This document shows, piece after piece, positions 16,034 to 24,217 of a DNA stretch of 34,869 nt. The first letter of the stretch is position 1. Each line of letters starts with the position of its first letter. The position numbers and the translations under genes were made by a program. The notes under the pieces were generated by a model. That model made no database searches. It worked only from the letters and a program-made list of their open reading frames with translations, and was not told the DNA's origin. Source of the DNA: Smithella sp. PtaU1.Bin162 (GTDB lineage: Bacteria > Desulfobacterota > Syntrophia > Syntrophales > Smithellaceae). The DNA lies in assembly GCA_002068015.1 (NCBI GenBank), contig MVRV01000171.1:1-34869 (forward strand), given 5' to 3'.

Positions 16034-16756
16034 TTAATCACCGGCCATACTGGTTTTCCAGATTTCCCAGACTTTTCCAACGAGATCAGGTCCGGGTTTG
16101 AGCGTTGGTTTCCCCGGACGCCATCCTGAAGGAGTGGCCTCGGTTCCCTTGCTGTTGCGAACGTATTGAAATGCCTGAATCTGGCGAATTGTTTCGTTGA
16201 CATTGCGTCCCACCGGCGGTGTCAGAACTTCAAAGCCCTGAATGATTCCGTCGGGATCGATGAGGAATCTGCCGCGTGCTTCGACGCCGGCGTCTTCGAG
16301 GTAAACGCCGTAAACGCTGCCTACTTTTCCTCCGCCGTCGGAAAGCATCGGAAAGGGAACGCCGCCCTTGACCATTTTGGAAAGCTCATGGTCGTTCCAC
16401 ATTTTATGCACGAAAACACTGTCCACGCTCATGGAGAGAACCTCCACACCCAGTTTCTTGAATTCGGGATATTTCTCGGCGACCGTCGAGATTTCAGTCG
16501 CTCAGACGAAAGTGAAATCTCCCGGATAGAAGCACAAAACAACCCATTTACCCAAATACTCAGAAAGCTTTACCGAAATGAATTTCCCTTTTTGATACGC
16601 CGGAGCCGTAAAGTCCGGTGCTTTCTTGCCGACTGTGACCATAGTTTTAACCTCCCTGATCAGTGGTTCCGGTGATTTACCTTTTTGCTCAGCAATTTTT
16701 TCTCCGACCGGTCCGCCGGTGGGCCTGGCGCATCCGGCCTTGATTTCTTCAGCCAT
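16034..16756 (-). CDS. Selenocysteine-containing peroxiredoxin (in-frame UGA)
   Basis: Read through one in-frame TGA (16502-16504), this frame gives a complete 240-residue AhpC/Prx-type peroxiredoxin. The TGA is codon 85 in '[14 protein letters not shown]', exactly the peroxidatic cysteine of the PxxxTxxC motif (P78, T82), so it most likely encodes selenocysteine. The catalytic Arg is in '[12 protein letters not shown]'. Peroxiredoxins reduce H2O2 and organic peroxides. There is no cysteine after residue 85; the usual C-terminal 'VCPAGW' is 'ATPSGW', so the resolving Cys is absent. An N-terminal extension of about 38 residues carries C9 ('[10 protein letters not shown]'). ATG 16756 has a strong AAAGGAGG. 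ATG 16642 (M39, '[11 protein letters not shown]') also has GGGAGG and could be a second start. A SECIS-like hairpin follows the UGA. Confidence 0.88.
16474..16491 (-). promoter_or_regulatory. Putative bacterial SECIS element
   Basis: In the mRNA, 11 bases after the UGA, UCUCG pairs with CGAGA (five base pairs), then an A/C mismatch and a C-G pair close an apical GGUC loop. The loop's GU lies about 19-20 bases after the UGA, inside the usual 16-37 window for SelB-binding bSECIS elements, and resembles the GGUC-containing loop of E. coli fdhF. A competing stem (GCGAC at +1 to +5 with GUCGC at +19 to +23) is also possible. Confidence 0.6.
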
Positions 16757-16839
16757 AAACCTTTACCTCCTTTCCCGAATATGAAGTTCAGTAAATAAGT
16801 TTACTCCTTTCATCCGTGTCCGACGCGTTGAAAATTATT

Positions 16840-17082
16840 TTATGCGACGGGTTTTGTGCCCGCTGCCGCTTCCCGTAACTCTTGCCATATAATCTCCAAA
16901 TTTAAAAAAAATCCGGAGACTATATCCTCAATCTTATCGAAAAGACAGACACAGCAAATACAGACGCCGGCTTTGCCGTCATAGCGTTGTAAAACTTCCT
17001 GCGCAGCGGGCCAGCGTGCCACTACATCCGGAATAACCGTATCGGCGTCGATAATGGAATTTTTTGAGGCGTGATCCGTCAT
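16840..17082 (-). CDS. Small Cys-rich DUF1858-like protein
   Basis: The 80-residue protein reads 'DADTVIPDVVARWPAAQEVLQRYDGKAGVCICCVCLFDKIEDIV', resembling the DUF1858/ScdA-N type helical module, in which a Pro-Ala/Glu segment is followed by a redox disulfide 'CxxC'. Here it is C-I-C-C-V-C. Such modules accompany hybrid-cluster and sulfur-transfer proteins. Its ATG (17082) follows the stop of the CoA-disulfide reductase with no gap, and a purine-rich GGGAGAAATAA lies within the end of that gene, so the two are coupled. The peroxiredoxin follows 83 bp downstream. The family match is tentative. Confidence 0.6.
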   Translation of the reverse strand: MTDHASKNSIIDADTVIPDVVARWPAAQEVLQRYDGKAGVCICCVCLFDKIEDIVSGFFLNLEIIWQELREAAAGTKPVA

Positions 17083-18783
17083 TTATTTCTCCCGCGGATA
17101 TGGCCAGGCCATGATACCGCCTTCCATAACCTTTACATTTTTCCAGCCGTTGCCTTCCAGGGCGAGCGCCGCCTCGTAACCGCGCAGGGAGATTTTGCAG
17201 TAACAGATGATTTCTTTATTCTTGTCGGCGGGCAGTTCCGGAAGGCGCTTGCGCAGAGCGCCCAGCGGAATCAGTGTCTCTCCGATGCCCAGGCGCATTT
17301 CCTCAAACTCTTCCGGACCTCTTACATCGATCAGGAAAGGTTTTTCACCGGATTGCACTTTTTGCCACACTTCCCTGGAGGTAATGCCCTTGAGACGGCC
17401 TTTAATTTTGTTCTGCATAATATGCGCCGTGGCAATAAAGTGATCGATGGCGAGCGAAAAAGGCGGTGCGTAGGGCAGATCGGAATTTGTGATATCTTCG
17501 ACGGTGAGTTTTCCCTGAATAGCCATCGCCCACTGGGCGATTTGTTTGGCTACGGTACCCGGACCGATGCACTGAGCTCCCAGTACACGGCCGGTTTTCC
17601 GGTCGGCAACCATTTTTGTAATGAGCAGTTTCCCTTGCATAAAGCCGGGTTTATCGGGACTGGCGTTGATGACTGAAACAATATCCGCAAAACCGAATTT
17701 TTTTGCCGTTGCTTCGGAAAGCCCCGTGGCTCCCGCCGCATAATCAAAAACTTTGCAGATGCCTGTTTGAATTGTTCCGGGAAATTTTACGCAGTTTTCC
17801 GAAGCGGCGTTTTCCCCGGCAACCCTTCCTTCGAGGTTCGCGAGATCGCCGTAAGGTGCGAGCACTTTTTTACCGGTGATCCGGTTTACCGTTTCCACGC
17901 AGTCGCCTGCCGCATAAATATCCGGATCCGATGTCTGCATATATTCGTTGACGTCAATGCCGCCCAGCTCACCGATTTTCAGCCCCGCCTGCCGGGCCAG
18001 CGCGACGTTGGGAATAACTCCGATGGCTACGACGGCGAGCTCGCAGGGCAGTTCCGTGCCGTTTTGCAGTTTGACCGCCGAAAGTTTTCCTTCTTCACCC
18101 AGGAAGGCGGCGATGCCGTTTTCGGTAATTACATTGGCTCCCTTGCTCCGCACGTGATTTTCGATAAGTTTGGCGAGTTCCCAGTCGAGAAAAGTCAGCA
18201 GTTGCGGCAACAGCTCGATCACGGTGATTTCGATGCCGGCGAGCTGCAGGGCTTCACAGGTTTCGATCCCGATGAGTCCTCCGCCCACTACAACCGCTTT
18301 TTTAATTTTGCCTTCGTCACGGACGCGGCGCAGAAAATCAGCATCTTTCATGGATTGCAGCGTGGTAATTCCGGAAAGGTTGGTGCCGGGAACGGGAGGC
18401 AGGCGGGACAGTGCACCGGTGGCGATGATGAGCTTGTCGTAATTCATCGTGCCTTGTTCACCGGAAAGAGTATTTTTAAAAGAAACCGTATGATTTTTCC
18501 GGTCGACGGCGGTGACTTCGGTATTTACCTTCGCCTCGATGTCCTTGGCATTGAGATAAAAAAGCGGGTTTCTGACTACTCCCGTTCCTGTGGCAAGCAG
18601 GGCATTGCGGTCGTTAAAACATCCGCCGACGTAGTAGGGATAACCACACGAAGCCATGGAAAGGTCGGCTTCTTTTTGTATAATGACAACATCCGCATCG
18701 TTGTCGATGCGGCGGGCTTTGGCTGCTGCTTTAGGGCCGGCGGCCGACCCGCCGATAATTATGATTTTTCTTTTTAAAGACAT
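17083..18783 (-). CDS. CoA-disulfide reductase-type FAD enzyme with rhodanese domain (CoADR-Rhd)
   Basis: The 566-residue protein starts with 'KIIIIGGSAAGPKAA' (FAD-binding), then the single active-site cysteine of the CoADR/NADH-oxidase group, C46 in 'SMASCGYPYYVGG'. A second Rossmann motif 'AVVVGGGLIGIE' binds NAD(P)H, and 'IYAAGDCVE' belongs to the FAD site. The last ~100 residues form a rhodanese domain ('FLIDVRGPEEFEE') with active loop C529-K-I-S-L-R534. CoADR-Rhd enzymes reduce CoA disulfide, CoA persulfide or polysulfide. The domain fusion points to handling of sulfane sulfur, and the selenoperoxiredoxin two genes downstream points to redox defence. Start ATG 18783 has GGAG eight to nine bases upstream. 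Confidence 0.9.
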   Translation of the reverse strand: MSLKRKIIIIGGSAAGPKAAAKARRIDNDADVVIIQKEADLSMASCGYPYYVGGCFNDRNALLATGTGVVRNPLFYLNAKDIEAKVNTEVTAVDRKNHTVSFKNTLSGEQGTMNYDKLIIATGALSRLPPVPGTNLSGITTLQSMKDADFLRRVRDEGKIKKAVVVGGGLIGIETCEALQLAGIEITVIELLPQLLTFLDWELAKLIENHVRSKGANVITENGIAAFLGEEGKLSAVKLQNGTELPCELAVVAIGVIPNVALARQAGLKIGELGGIDVNEYMQTSDPDIYAAGDCVETVNRITGKKVLAPYGDLANLEGRVAGENAASENCVKFPGTIQTGICKVFDYAAGATGLSEATAKKFGFADIVSVINASPDKPGFMQGKLLITKMVADRKTGRVLGAQCIGPGTVAKQIAQWAMAIQGKLTVEDITNSDLPYAPPFSLAIDHFIATAHIMQNKIKGRLKGITSREVWQKVQSGEKPFLIDVRGPEEFEEMRLGIGETLIPLGALRKRLPELPADKNKEIICYCKISLRGYEAALALEGNGWKNVKVMEGGIMAWPYPREK

Positions 18784-18847
18784 ATTACATTCTCCTTCCG
18801 GCGATTATTATTCAGTATAATTAGAAATGCTCTGCCTTCTGAACTGC

Positions 18848-20413
18848 CTACATCCTCATGCCTCTCTTCTTGATTCCTAAATTTTTTCTTTCCACCTCAT
18901 AGGCGATTTCAACCCATTCACACAAAAGCTCCCGTGTGTCCATCGGGTTGATAATATCCTCTATGCCAAAAGCCTCTGCTGTTCGAAATGGCGAAGAAAC
19001 AGCTCTGTAGGTTTCCTGCAATTCGTTAAGATATTTCTTCGGATCCTGTGCCGATTCGATTTCAGCCCGGTGGGCGGCATAAACACCGCCCTCAACCGGT
19101 ATGTTTCCCCATACCGCGGACGGCCAGGCATAACGCCAGCAGAATCCCATTGCCGTCTTCTGTGCGGCACCGGCAACTCCGAAACACTTCCGCAGATATA
19201 CGACAGCCAAAGGCACCGTGGCTTGTGCAATGGCAAAACTCGCCCTAACCCCTTTGCGGATATTGCCATGAATTTCACTTTCCACCCCAATCGTAAACCC
19301 CGGCTGGTCGCAGAGATTGATGATCGGTAAATGAAAAGTATCGCACATATCGATGAAACGGATGAACTTCTCAGAAACGTCGTAATTAAATGAGCCTGCC
19401 AGGAATCGCGGGTCATTAGCCAGTAAGCCCACCGGATGGCCATTCATTCGTGCCAAGCCGGTAATTTGGGAGCGCCCCTGGTATTTGCCGATCTCGAAAA
19501 AAGACCCCTGATCGACTACGCCATCGATGATTCTGCGCATATCATAAGGCTTTCTCCCATCCTGCGGGATAATGGAGACCAGATCTTCGTCTTTGCGTTT
19601 GGGATCATCTTGCCCATCCCTTTGGATCGCGGGCATGTTCCATACATTCGGGGGCAGGAAAGATAGAAATCTCTTTATTTGCTCCAGTGCATCGTTTTCG
19701 CTTTCGGCTATATTGTCCACCACTCCTGACACATACCCGTGAACTTTGTATCCCCCAAGTTCTTCCTTGGAAAAGTTTCCCCCGCCGGCCGCCTTCACCA
19801 GAGGAGGACCGCCTACAAAGACCTGGGTTTGTTCCTTGATCATAATACAGAAGTGACTCTGGACCAGATACATGGCGGCCAGGCCGGCAATTGCCCCGAA
19901 ACCGACCGACACGACAGGAACTTCCGACATCATATCCACCTGATCCTGCGCCGCTTCATCATTCCATGTGGGTAGCTCCGTATACCCGATATTCAGAATC
20001 TCCTTGATCGAGCCTCCGGCGCCTTCCAGCAATCTGACAACCGGAAGCTGGAGCCGCCGCGCCATCTTGGCAAAATAAGCGTTCTTGGCCTTATACAACC
20101 TCCCCACCGATGCGCCCTTTATGGTAAAATCATCCCCACTCACAGCAACTCTTTGCCCATTGACTTTGGCGATACCAATGACAAGAGGACAAGGGGTAAT
20201 ATTCTCATGGCCTTCCTCATTTCCCTCTCTATTTTGATCCACTCCCGCCAGAATTCCTCTTTCAAGAAAAGAGCCTTCATCCGCAATACAATTGATCCTC
20301 TCCCGTACGGTCATCTTCCCGGCGGCGTGATGCTTGGCCACGTTACTCTTGCCGCCCAGTTCGAATGCTGCCCTTTTTCTTCGTTCCAGTTCCTCGATTG
20401 CACTATTCCACAT
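18848..20413 (-). CDS. Acyl-CoA carboxylase beta subunit (carboxyltransferase)
   Basis: The 521-residue protein is a biotin-dependent carboxyltransferase of the propionyl-/methylmalonyl-/glutaconyl-CoA type. It has both crotonase-like halves: 'KMTVRERINCIADEGSFLERG', the N-terminal oxyanion region 'LPVVRLLEGAGGS', and the C-terminal 'FHLPIINLCDQPGFTIGVESE' with 'GVAGAAQKTAMGF' and 'WGNIPVEGGVYAAHRAE'. It transfers carboxyl between biotin and an acyl-CoA. No biotin carrier, biotin carboxylase or decarboxylase membrane subunit is adjacent, so whether it makes or removes carboxyl groups is open. ATG 20413 has a GAGGAGA about 13 bases upstream, slightly far. It is 64 bp from the CoADR gene and may head that gene series. 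Confidence 0.88.
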   Translation of the reverse strand: MWNSAIEELERRKRAAFELGGKSNVAKHHAAGKMTVRERINCIADEGSFLERGILAGVDQNREGNEEGHENITPCPLVIGIAKVNGQRVAVSGDDFTIKGASVGRLYKAKNAYFAKMARRLQLPVVRLLEGAGGSIKEILNIGYTELPTWNDEAAQDQVDMMSEVPVVSVGFGAIAGLAAMYLVQSHFCIMIKEQTQVFVGGPPLVKAAGGGNFSKEELGGYKVHGYVSGVVDNIAESENDALEQIKRFLSFLPPNVWNMPAIQRDGQDDPKRKDEDLVSIIPQDGRKPYDMRRIIDGVVDQGSFFEIGKYQGRSQITGLARMNGHPVGLLANDPRFLAGSFNYDVSEKFIRFIDMCDTFHLPIINLCDQPGFTIGVESEIHGNIRKGVRASFAIAQATVPLAVVYLRKCFGVAGAAQKTAMGFCWRYAWPSAVWGNIPVEGGVYAAHRAEIESAQDPKKYLNELQETYRAVSSPFRTAEAFGIEDIINPMDTRELLCEWVEIAYEVERKNLGIKKRGMRM

Positions 20414-20522
20414 GGATTCCGTATATCTCCTCTTCTATCCGGTCTGTTTTTGCAAAGTATTGTTACCTTCACACAAAAAACTTTTTAGGATTTTAGTCGT
20501 ATAATTCGGGTTAAAATTATTC

Positions 20523-20540
20523 CTGATCTTTTCGGATCAG
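20523..20540 (-). terminator. Weak hairpin after the metallo-beta-lactamase-fold gene
   Basis: CTGATC (20523-20528) and GATCAG (20535-20540) form a perfect 6-bp stem with a 6-base loop, 20 bases after the stop of the upstream - strand gene. The downstream sequence on that strand is AT-rich (GAATAATTTT). It is a possible terminator separating the ORP-like cluster from the carboxyltransferase gene. Confidence 0.35.
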
Positions 20541-20559
20541 CCCTTATTGCAAACAGCCG

Positions 20560-21513
20560 TCAGACAAAGGTTAGTTTCGTTCCCGCCATGTTCAGTAAAA
20601 ACTGTTCCGGCATCTCTCTTTCCACGGCCAGTACGGCCTTGCGTCCCGTGCAATGCGCGGGAATGACGTAGTCCGGATGAAATTTACGAAGCTCCGCAAC
20701 AGTCCGGCCGATGATGGGTTCGAACAGCGGCCCGGAAAGATGAAAACCGCCCATGATGACATGAATCTTTTCCATACCGGTGACTTCGACGGCGTATTGC
20801 ACCGTATTGATTATTCCGGCATGGGCGCACCCGGAGAGAATTACGAGCCCCTTGTCCTTCAGGTTCATGACTACTGATGTGTCGTCTTCAATGGCATCCC
20901 ATGTTTCTTGTCCGTCTTTCTGCCAGTAGGCAACCGGAATACCTTTTTCGAAATCAGTCCGGCGCGGTATCTCGCCGAGAAAGAGGATGGTGTCATCCAG
21001 CAGAAGATAAGGCTTAGCCGTCTCGATTACGGACAGCCCCGCCTCCCGGACCACCCCGCGCGTCAGTTGCGGCAGGTTGACCCTGTAATCTTCACCGTAT
21101 TTAATGTAGCGCGGGAATTTGAAGACGGACGGGTGGACAACGAAGGGAATATTTCTTTTGCCGATAAGAGCAGTGAGCTTTTGCATGCCTCCCGTATGAT
21201 CCATGTGCCCGTGAGAAAGGGTTGCGGCTTCCACCTGTGTCATATCGGCACCAAGTACCCTGGCGTTTTGCGCAGCGCCGTCTTCGGAAAAACCGAAATC
21301 AAAAAGCAATGTGTGCGTTTTGCTCTGGAGAGAGGTCTTGACCAGTGCGGAAAATCCGTGTTCCGCCAGCACCGAAACGCGAAATTCCCCTTCTTTGAGC
21401 GGTCTGGCCCGCGAGATTACCGGCGAATCGTCCATAGCGGTTATTTCTATATAGTTATCCTGCAGGGTTAATATCTCTACCTTATCAACGGCTTTTAACG
21501 TCGTGGAAGTCAT
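20560..21513 (-). CDS. Metallo-beta-lactamase-fold hydrolase
   Basis: The 317-residue protein has the metal-binding 'SHGHMDHTGG' (HGHMDH at 101-106), 'ILSGCAHAGIINTV', 'IMGGFHLSG' and the C-terminal 'VIPAHCTG', the pattern of the MBL group that includes the dihydropterin (methanopterin precursor) synthase-like proteins of anaerobes. Two metal ions and a hydrolytic or redox role are expected; the exact substrate is not readable. Such proteins often sit beside NifX and MinD genes in anaerobes, as here. A TTGACA-like element on the - strand (21667-21672) lies just at the end of the upstream NifX-like gene and may give it its own promoter. Confidence 0.83.
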   Translation of the reverse strand: MTSTTLKAVDKVEILTLQDNYIEITAMDDSPVISRARPLKEGEFRVSVLAEHGFSALVKTSLQSKTHTLLFDFGFSEDGAAQNARVLGADMTQVEAATLSHGHMDHTGGMQKLTALIGKRNIPFVVHPSVFKFPRYIKYGEDYRVNLPQLTRGVVREAGLSVIETAKPYLLLDDTILFLGEIPRRTDFEKGIPVAYWQKDGQETWDAIEDDTSVVMNLKDKGLVILSGCAHAGIINTVQYAVEVTGMEKIHVIMGGFHLSGPLFEPIIGRTVAELRKFHPDYVIPAHCTGRKAVLAVEREMPEQFLLNMAGTKLTFV

Positions 21514-21672
21514 AAAGGTTGCATCTCCTTGATCTTTTATGAGCGAATGTTCGAATCCACAATAAGAAGGACAGTGCTGTTTGATGGATTATATAGATTT
21601 TCCCTGTTTCGTCAACCGGCAGATAAAACCATAAACTTTGTCCGCATATTATTATGGCCGCTCATTTGTCAA

Positions 21673-22014
21673 TCAATGGTCGCAGACATTATCACCGGTC
21701 TGCAGAGTGCCGGCAAAATATTTTTTAATCAGCAATTCGGGTATTTCCGCAGGTGCTCCCACGACCACTTGAATATTTTGTTCGGTAAAAAGCTCACGGG
21801 CGCGCTGGCCCATGCCACCGGCGATAATCATCGTAACGCCGCGTTCGGCAAGCCACGGAGGCAAAAGCCCCGGCTGATGGGGCGGAGCGGCAACGTCTTC
21901 ACGGGTGCGAATTTCTTTAGTTTGGGGGTCGACATCGACGAGCGCAAAGCTCGAACAATGTCCGAAATGCATGGTCAGCTTTCCTTCCGCTAAGGGAATG
22001 GCAATTTTTATCAT
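21673..22014 (-). CDS. NifX/NifB-family (FeMo-cofactor-binding fold) protein, candidate ORP
   Basis: The 113-residue protein has the dinitrogenase iron-molybdenum cofactor fold (COG1433): 'KIAIPLAEGKLTMHFGHCSSFALVDVD' at the start and 'ITMIIAGGMGQRARELF'-type text ('GVTMIIAGGMGQRA') in the middle. Relatives include NifX, the C-terminal part of some NifB proteins, and the Mo/Cu-containing orange protein ORP. It directly follows the IscU-NBP35 fusion gene, the same neighbourhood as orp and its Mrp ATPase in Desulfovibrio. 'HFGHC' and H/C residues near 17-20 are possible metal ligands. AAGGAG precedes ATG 22014. It could bind a Mo, Fe or Cu sulfur cluster. Confidence 0.85.
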   Translation of the reverse strand: MIKIAIPLAEGKLTMHFGHCSSFALVDVDPQTKEIRTREDVAAPPHQPGLLPPWLAERGVTMIIAGGMGQRARELFTEQNIQVVVGAPAEIPELLIKKYFAGTLQTGDNVCDH

Positions 22015-22024
22015 ATATTTCTCC

Positions 22025-23314
22025 TTATGAATTTAGTTTATTTTTACTGTCCGGTACTGTTATTTGTTCAAGGATGTCCTGCATAATTTTTGCCGAGGGG
22101 CTTGTCGCATACTGATGGATAAATGCGCGGCCGGAGTCTCCCGCTTTCGCTATGGCCGGGTCCATGGGAATGGCTCCCAGAAAGGGTACTTTCATATCTG
22201 CGGCGATTTTGCGTCCTCCGCCGGAGGGTAAAATCTGAGTTATTTCTCCGCAGTGGGGACAGACAAAGCCGCTCATGTTTTCCACGACACCCAGCACCGG
22301 TACGGAAACCTGACGGCAAAAACTGATGGATTTGCGCACATCCACTGCCGCCACTTTCTGCGGAGTGGTGACGATGACCGCACCGTCGAGCGGCTGGATC
22401 AACTGGCATAAGGAAAGAGGTTCATCCCCGGTTCCGGGGGGCGCGTCTACAATCAGATAGTCGAGATCACCCCATTCCACATCCGTCAGAAATTGTTTGA
22501 TTACGCCCATTTTCATGGGGCCGCGCCAGATTACGGCATCATCCGGGTTTTGTAAAAGAAATCCCAAAGACATGACTTTCATGTTTCCCATTTCCACGGG
22601 GAGCATCCCTTCGGTGCCGCTCCGGAGGGTTTCATTTTCCAGACCCAGCATGGTGGGGATGCTGGGACCATGAATGTCCACATCAAGTAATCCGACACGC
22701 TGATCGGCGAGCATAAGCGCCGTAGCCAGGTTGACGGCGACAGTGCTTTTGCCGACGCCGCCTTTGCCGGAAAGGACTATTATCTTATGTCGGATTCGGC
22801 AGAGTTTTGTCTGCAGCCGGCGCCGGTCGGCAAACTCCTCAGGAGTTTCGCCTTTTCTCTGTTTTGACGCCGAACAGGAAGAATCAGCACATGTTTCACA
22901 TGTTTTTTGCGTATCCGTACCACCCGGTTTTTTCTGCTGCGTCAGGTAATCATTACAGGCCGCGTTCAGGGTGTTGGCTGCGAGAAGCGCACAGTGCTCG
23001 TGATCTTCGGGCAGACCTTCGAGTGCTGCGAGGACATCCTTTTGCGTGATGTTTTTTGCTTCTTCCAGAGTTTTCCCTTCAGCCAGGCAGGTGGTCATGC
23101 TGCCGCAGGCCAATGATGGATCACAACCGTCGGTAATAAATGATATTTTCTCTATCCTGCCGGCATGGGCCTGCAGCCAGAACTCCATAGTATCGCCGCA
23201 TGGTCCGGTGATTCTGGCGTGCCCGTTAAATTTTTCGAGGGGTCCCAGGTTATGCGGATCTTTTGCGTGACGGCGAGCGGTCAGATAAAATTTATTAAAA
23301 TCAACTTCTTCCAT
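22025..23314 (-). CDS. IscU/NifU-like domain fused to Mrp/NBP35 Fe-S carrier ATPase
   Basis: Residues 1-125 resemble an IscU/NifU scaffold ('FYLTARRHAKDPHNLGPL', C39, C64 in 'FITDGCDPSLACGSMTT', C108 in 'EHCALLAANTL'). A linker carries C139-x2-C142-x4-C147. From about 175 onward it is an Mrp/NBP35 ATPase with deviant Walker A 'SGKGGVGKST' (182-191), 'DVDIHGPSIPTMLG', 'DAPPGTGDEPLS' and a C-terminal CxxC ('GFVCPHCGE'). Such ATPases carry and transfer Fe-S clusters; the fusion joins scaffold and carrier in one chain. The start overlaps the end of the MinD-ferredoxin gene by 14 bases, and it is followed within 11 bases by the NifX-like gene, so the three are one unit. Confidence 0.9.
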   Translation of the reverse strand: MEEVDFNKFYLTARRHAKDPHNLGPLEKFNGHARITGPCGDTMEFWLQAHAGRIEKISFITDGCDPSLACGSMTTCLAEGKTLEEAKNITQKDVLAALEGLPEDHEHCALLAANTLNAACNDYLTQQKKPGGTDTQKTCETCADSSCSASKQRKGETPEEFADRRRLQTKLCRIRHKIIVLSGKGGVGKSTVAVNLATALMLADQRVGLLDVDIHGPSIPTMLGLENETLRSGTEGMLPVEMGNMKVMSLGFLLQNPDDAVIWRGPMKMGVIKQFLTDVEWGDLDYLIVDAPPGTGDEPLSLCQLIQPLDGAVIVTTPQKVAAVDVRKSISFCRQVSVPVLGVVENMSGFVCPHCGEITQILPSGGGRKIAADMKVPFLGAIPMDPAIAKAGDSGRAFIHQYATSPSAKIMQDILEQITVPDSKNKLNS

Positions 23315-24203
23315 TTACGTTACTTTCCTCCTGTAAATTAATATTTTTCCAAATTTGCTTGATGTCGCAAGCGCATTCTGATTCAATTTCCACAACCGCT
23401 TTTTGCAGGATCTGGGCCTGTGTGACGCTTCGGTCATAGCGGATACGTCCGGCAATGCGCGCTCCGGCGAGTATTGCGTTCTCTTCAATGCTTTTTGCCA
23501 TGTCCGGATTGATGTCCCATTTATTGATGCAGACAGCGGTTGGAATTTGAAAGTGGCGTGTCAGCGACAGAACCCTTTCCAGATCGTGCCTTCCTGAAAC
23601 AGTGGGTTCAGTTACAACCAGCACCAGTGATGCTCCGGTAACCGAAGCAATTACCGGACATCCTATTCCGGGAGGGCCGTCCACGAGAATGGTGGAGATA
23701 TTTTTTTCTTCGGCGATCCGGCGCGCTTCCCGCCGCACGGTGGAAACCAGCTTGCCGGAATTTTCAGCGGCGGCGCCTAAACGTGCATGCACCATCGGGC
23801 CAAAACGCGTATCCGCGATAAACCATTCGCCGCAAAATCTTTCCGGAAATTCAATGGCGACCGCAGGGCAGAATCTTACGCATACTCCGCATCCTTCACA
23901 GGAAAGGGGATCGATGGAAAACAGGAAATCACCTTTACCGACAGGCTGTCTGCGAACTGCGCCAAAACGGCAATAATCATAACAAAGGCCGCATCCGCTG
24001 CAGTTATCCCGGATAATTAAAGCCTCATGTCCACTGTAAAATTTATGTCTTTCCCTGATATGGGGCGTGAGTACCAGGTGCAGATCGGCGGCATCCACAT
24101 CACAGTCGCAGATTACCGGATGATCGGCCAGTGCGGCGAGTGATGCCGTCACACTGGTTTTACCCGTTCCTCCCTTACCGCTGATGATGACGATTTCTTT
24201 CAT
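23301..24203 (-). CDS. MinD-superfamily ATPase with inserted 2[4Fe-4S] ferredoxin domain
   Basis: The 300-residue protein starts with deviant Walker A 'SGKGGTGKTS', 'CDCDVDAADLHL', and then a ferredoxin insertion of two CxxCxxC type motifs ('CSGCGLCYDYC' and 'CEGCGVCVRFCP'). 'LVDGPPGIGCPVIASVTGASLVLVVTEPT' follows, typical of MinD-type P-loop ATPases. Orthologous pairs (DVU2103/DVU2104) belong to the orange protein complex of Desulfovibrio. The role is probably ATP-dependent cluster or cofactor insertion. It pairs with a paralogue at 26200. The 118 bp upstream hold a short inverted repeat but no clear promoter. Confidence 0.88.
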   Translation of the reverse strand: MKEIVIISGKGGTGKTSVTASLAALADHPVICDCDVDAADLHLVLTPHIRERHKFYSGHEALIIRDNCSGCGLCYDYCRFGAVRRQPVGKGDFLFSIDPLSCEGCGVCVRFCPAVAIEFPERFCGEWFIADTRFGPMVHARLGAAAENSGKLVSTVRREARRIAEEKNISTILVDGPPGIGCPVIASVTGASLVLVVTEPTVSGRHDLERVLSLTRHFQIPTAVCINKWDINPDMAKSIEENAILAGARIAGRIRYDRSVTQAQILQKAVVEIESECACDIKQIWKNINLQEESNVNGRS

Positions 24204-24217
24204 AATAAAACCTTTTC

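Noticed and set aside
16502-16504. TGA as a disabling nonsense mutation splitting two genes
   Set aside because: The stop is exactly at the catalytic cysteine, the frame stays intact with full peroxiredoxin conservation, and a SECIS-like hairpin follows.
17767-18777. Long + strand open frame opposite the CoA-disulfide reductase
   Set aside because: It is an antisense shadow; the - strand frame has complete catalytic motifs.
21660-21672. TTGACA on the - strand at the end of the NifX-like gene
   Set aside because: No well-spaced -10 box follows (nearest AT-rich hexamer is at 15 bases), so I do not list it as a promoter.
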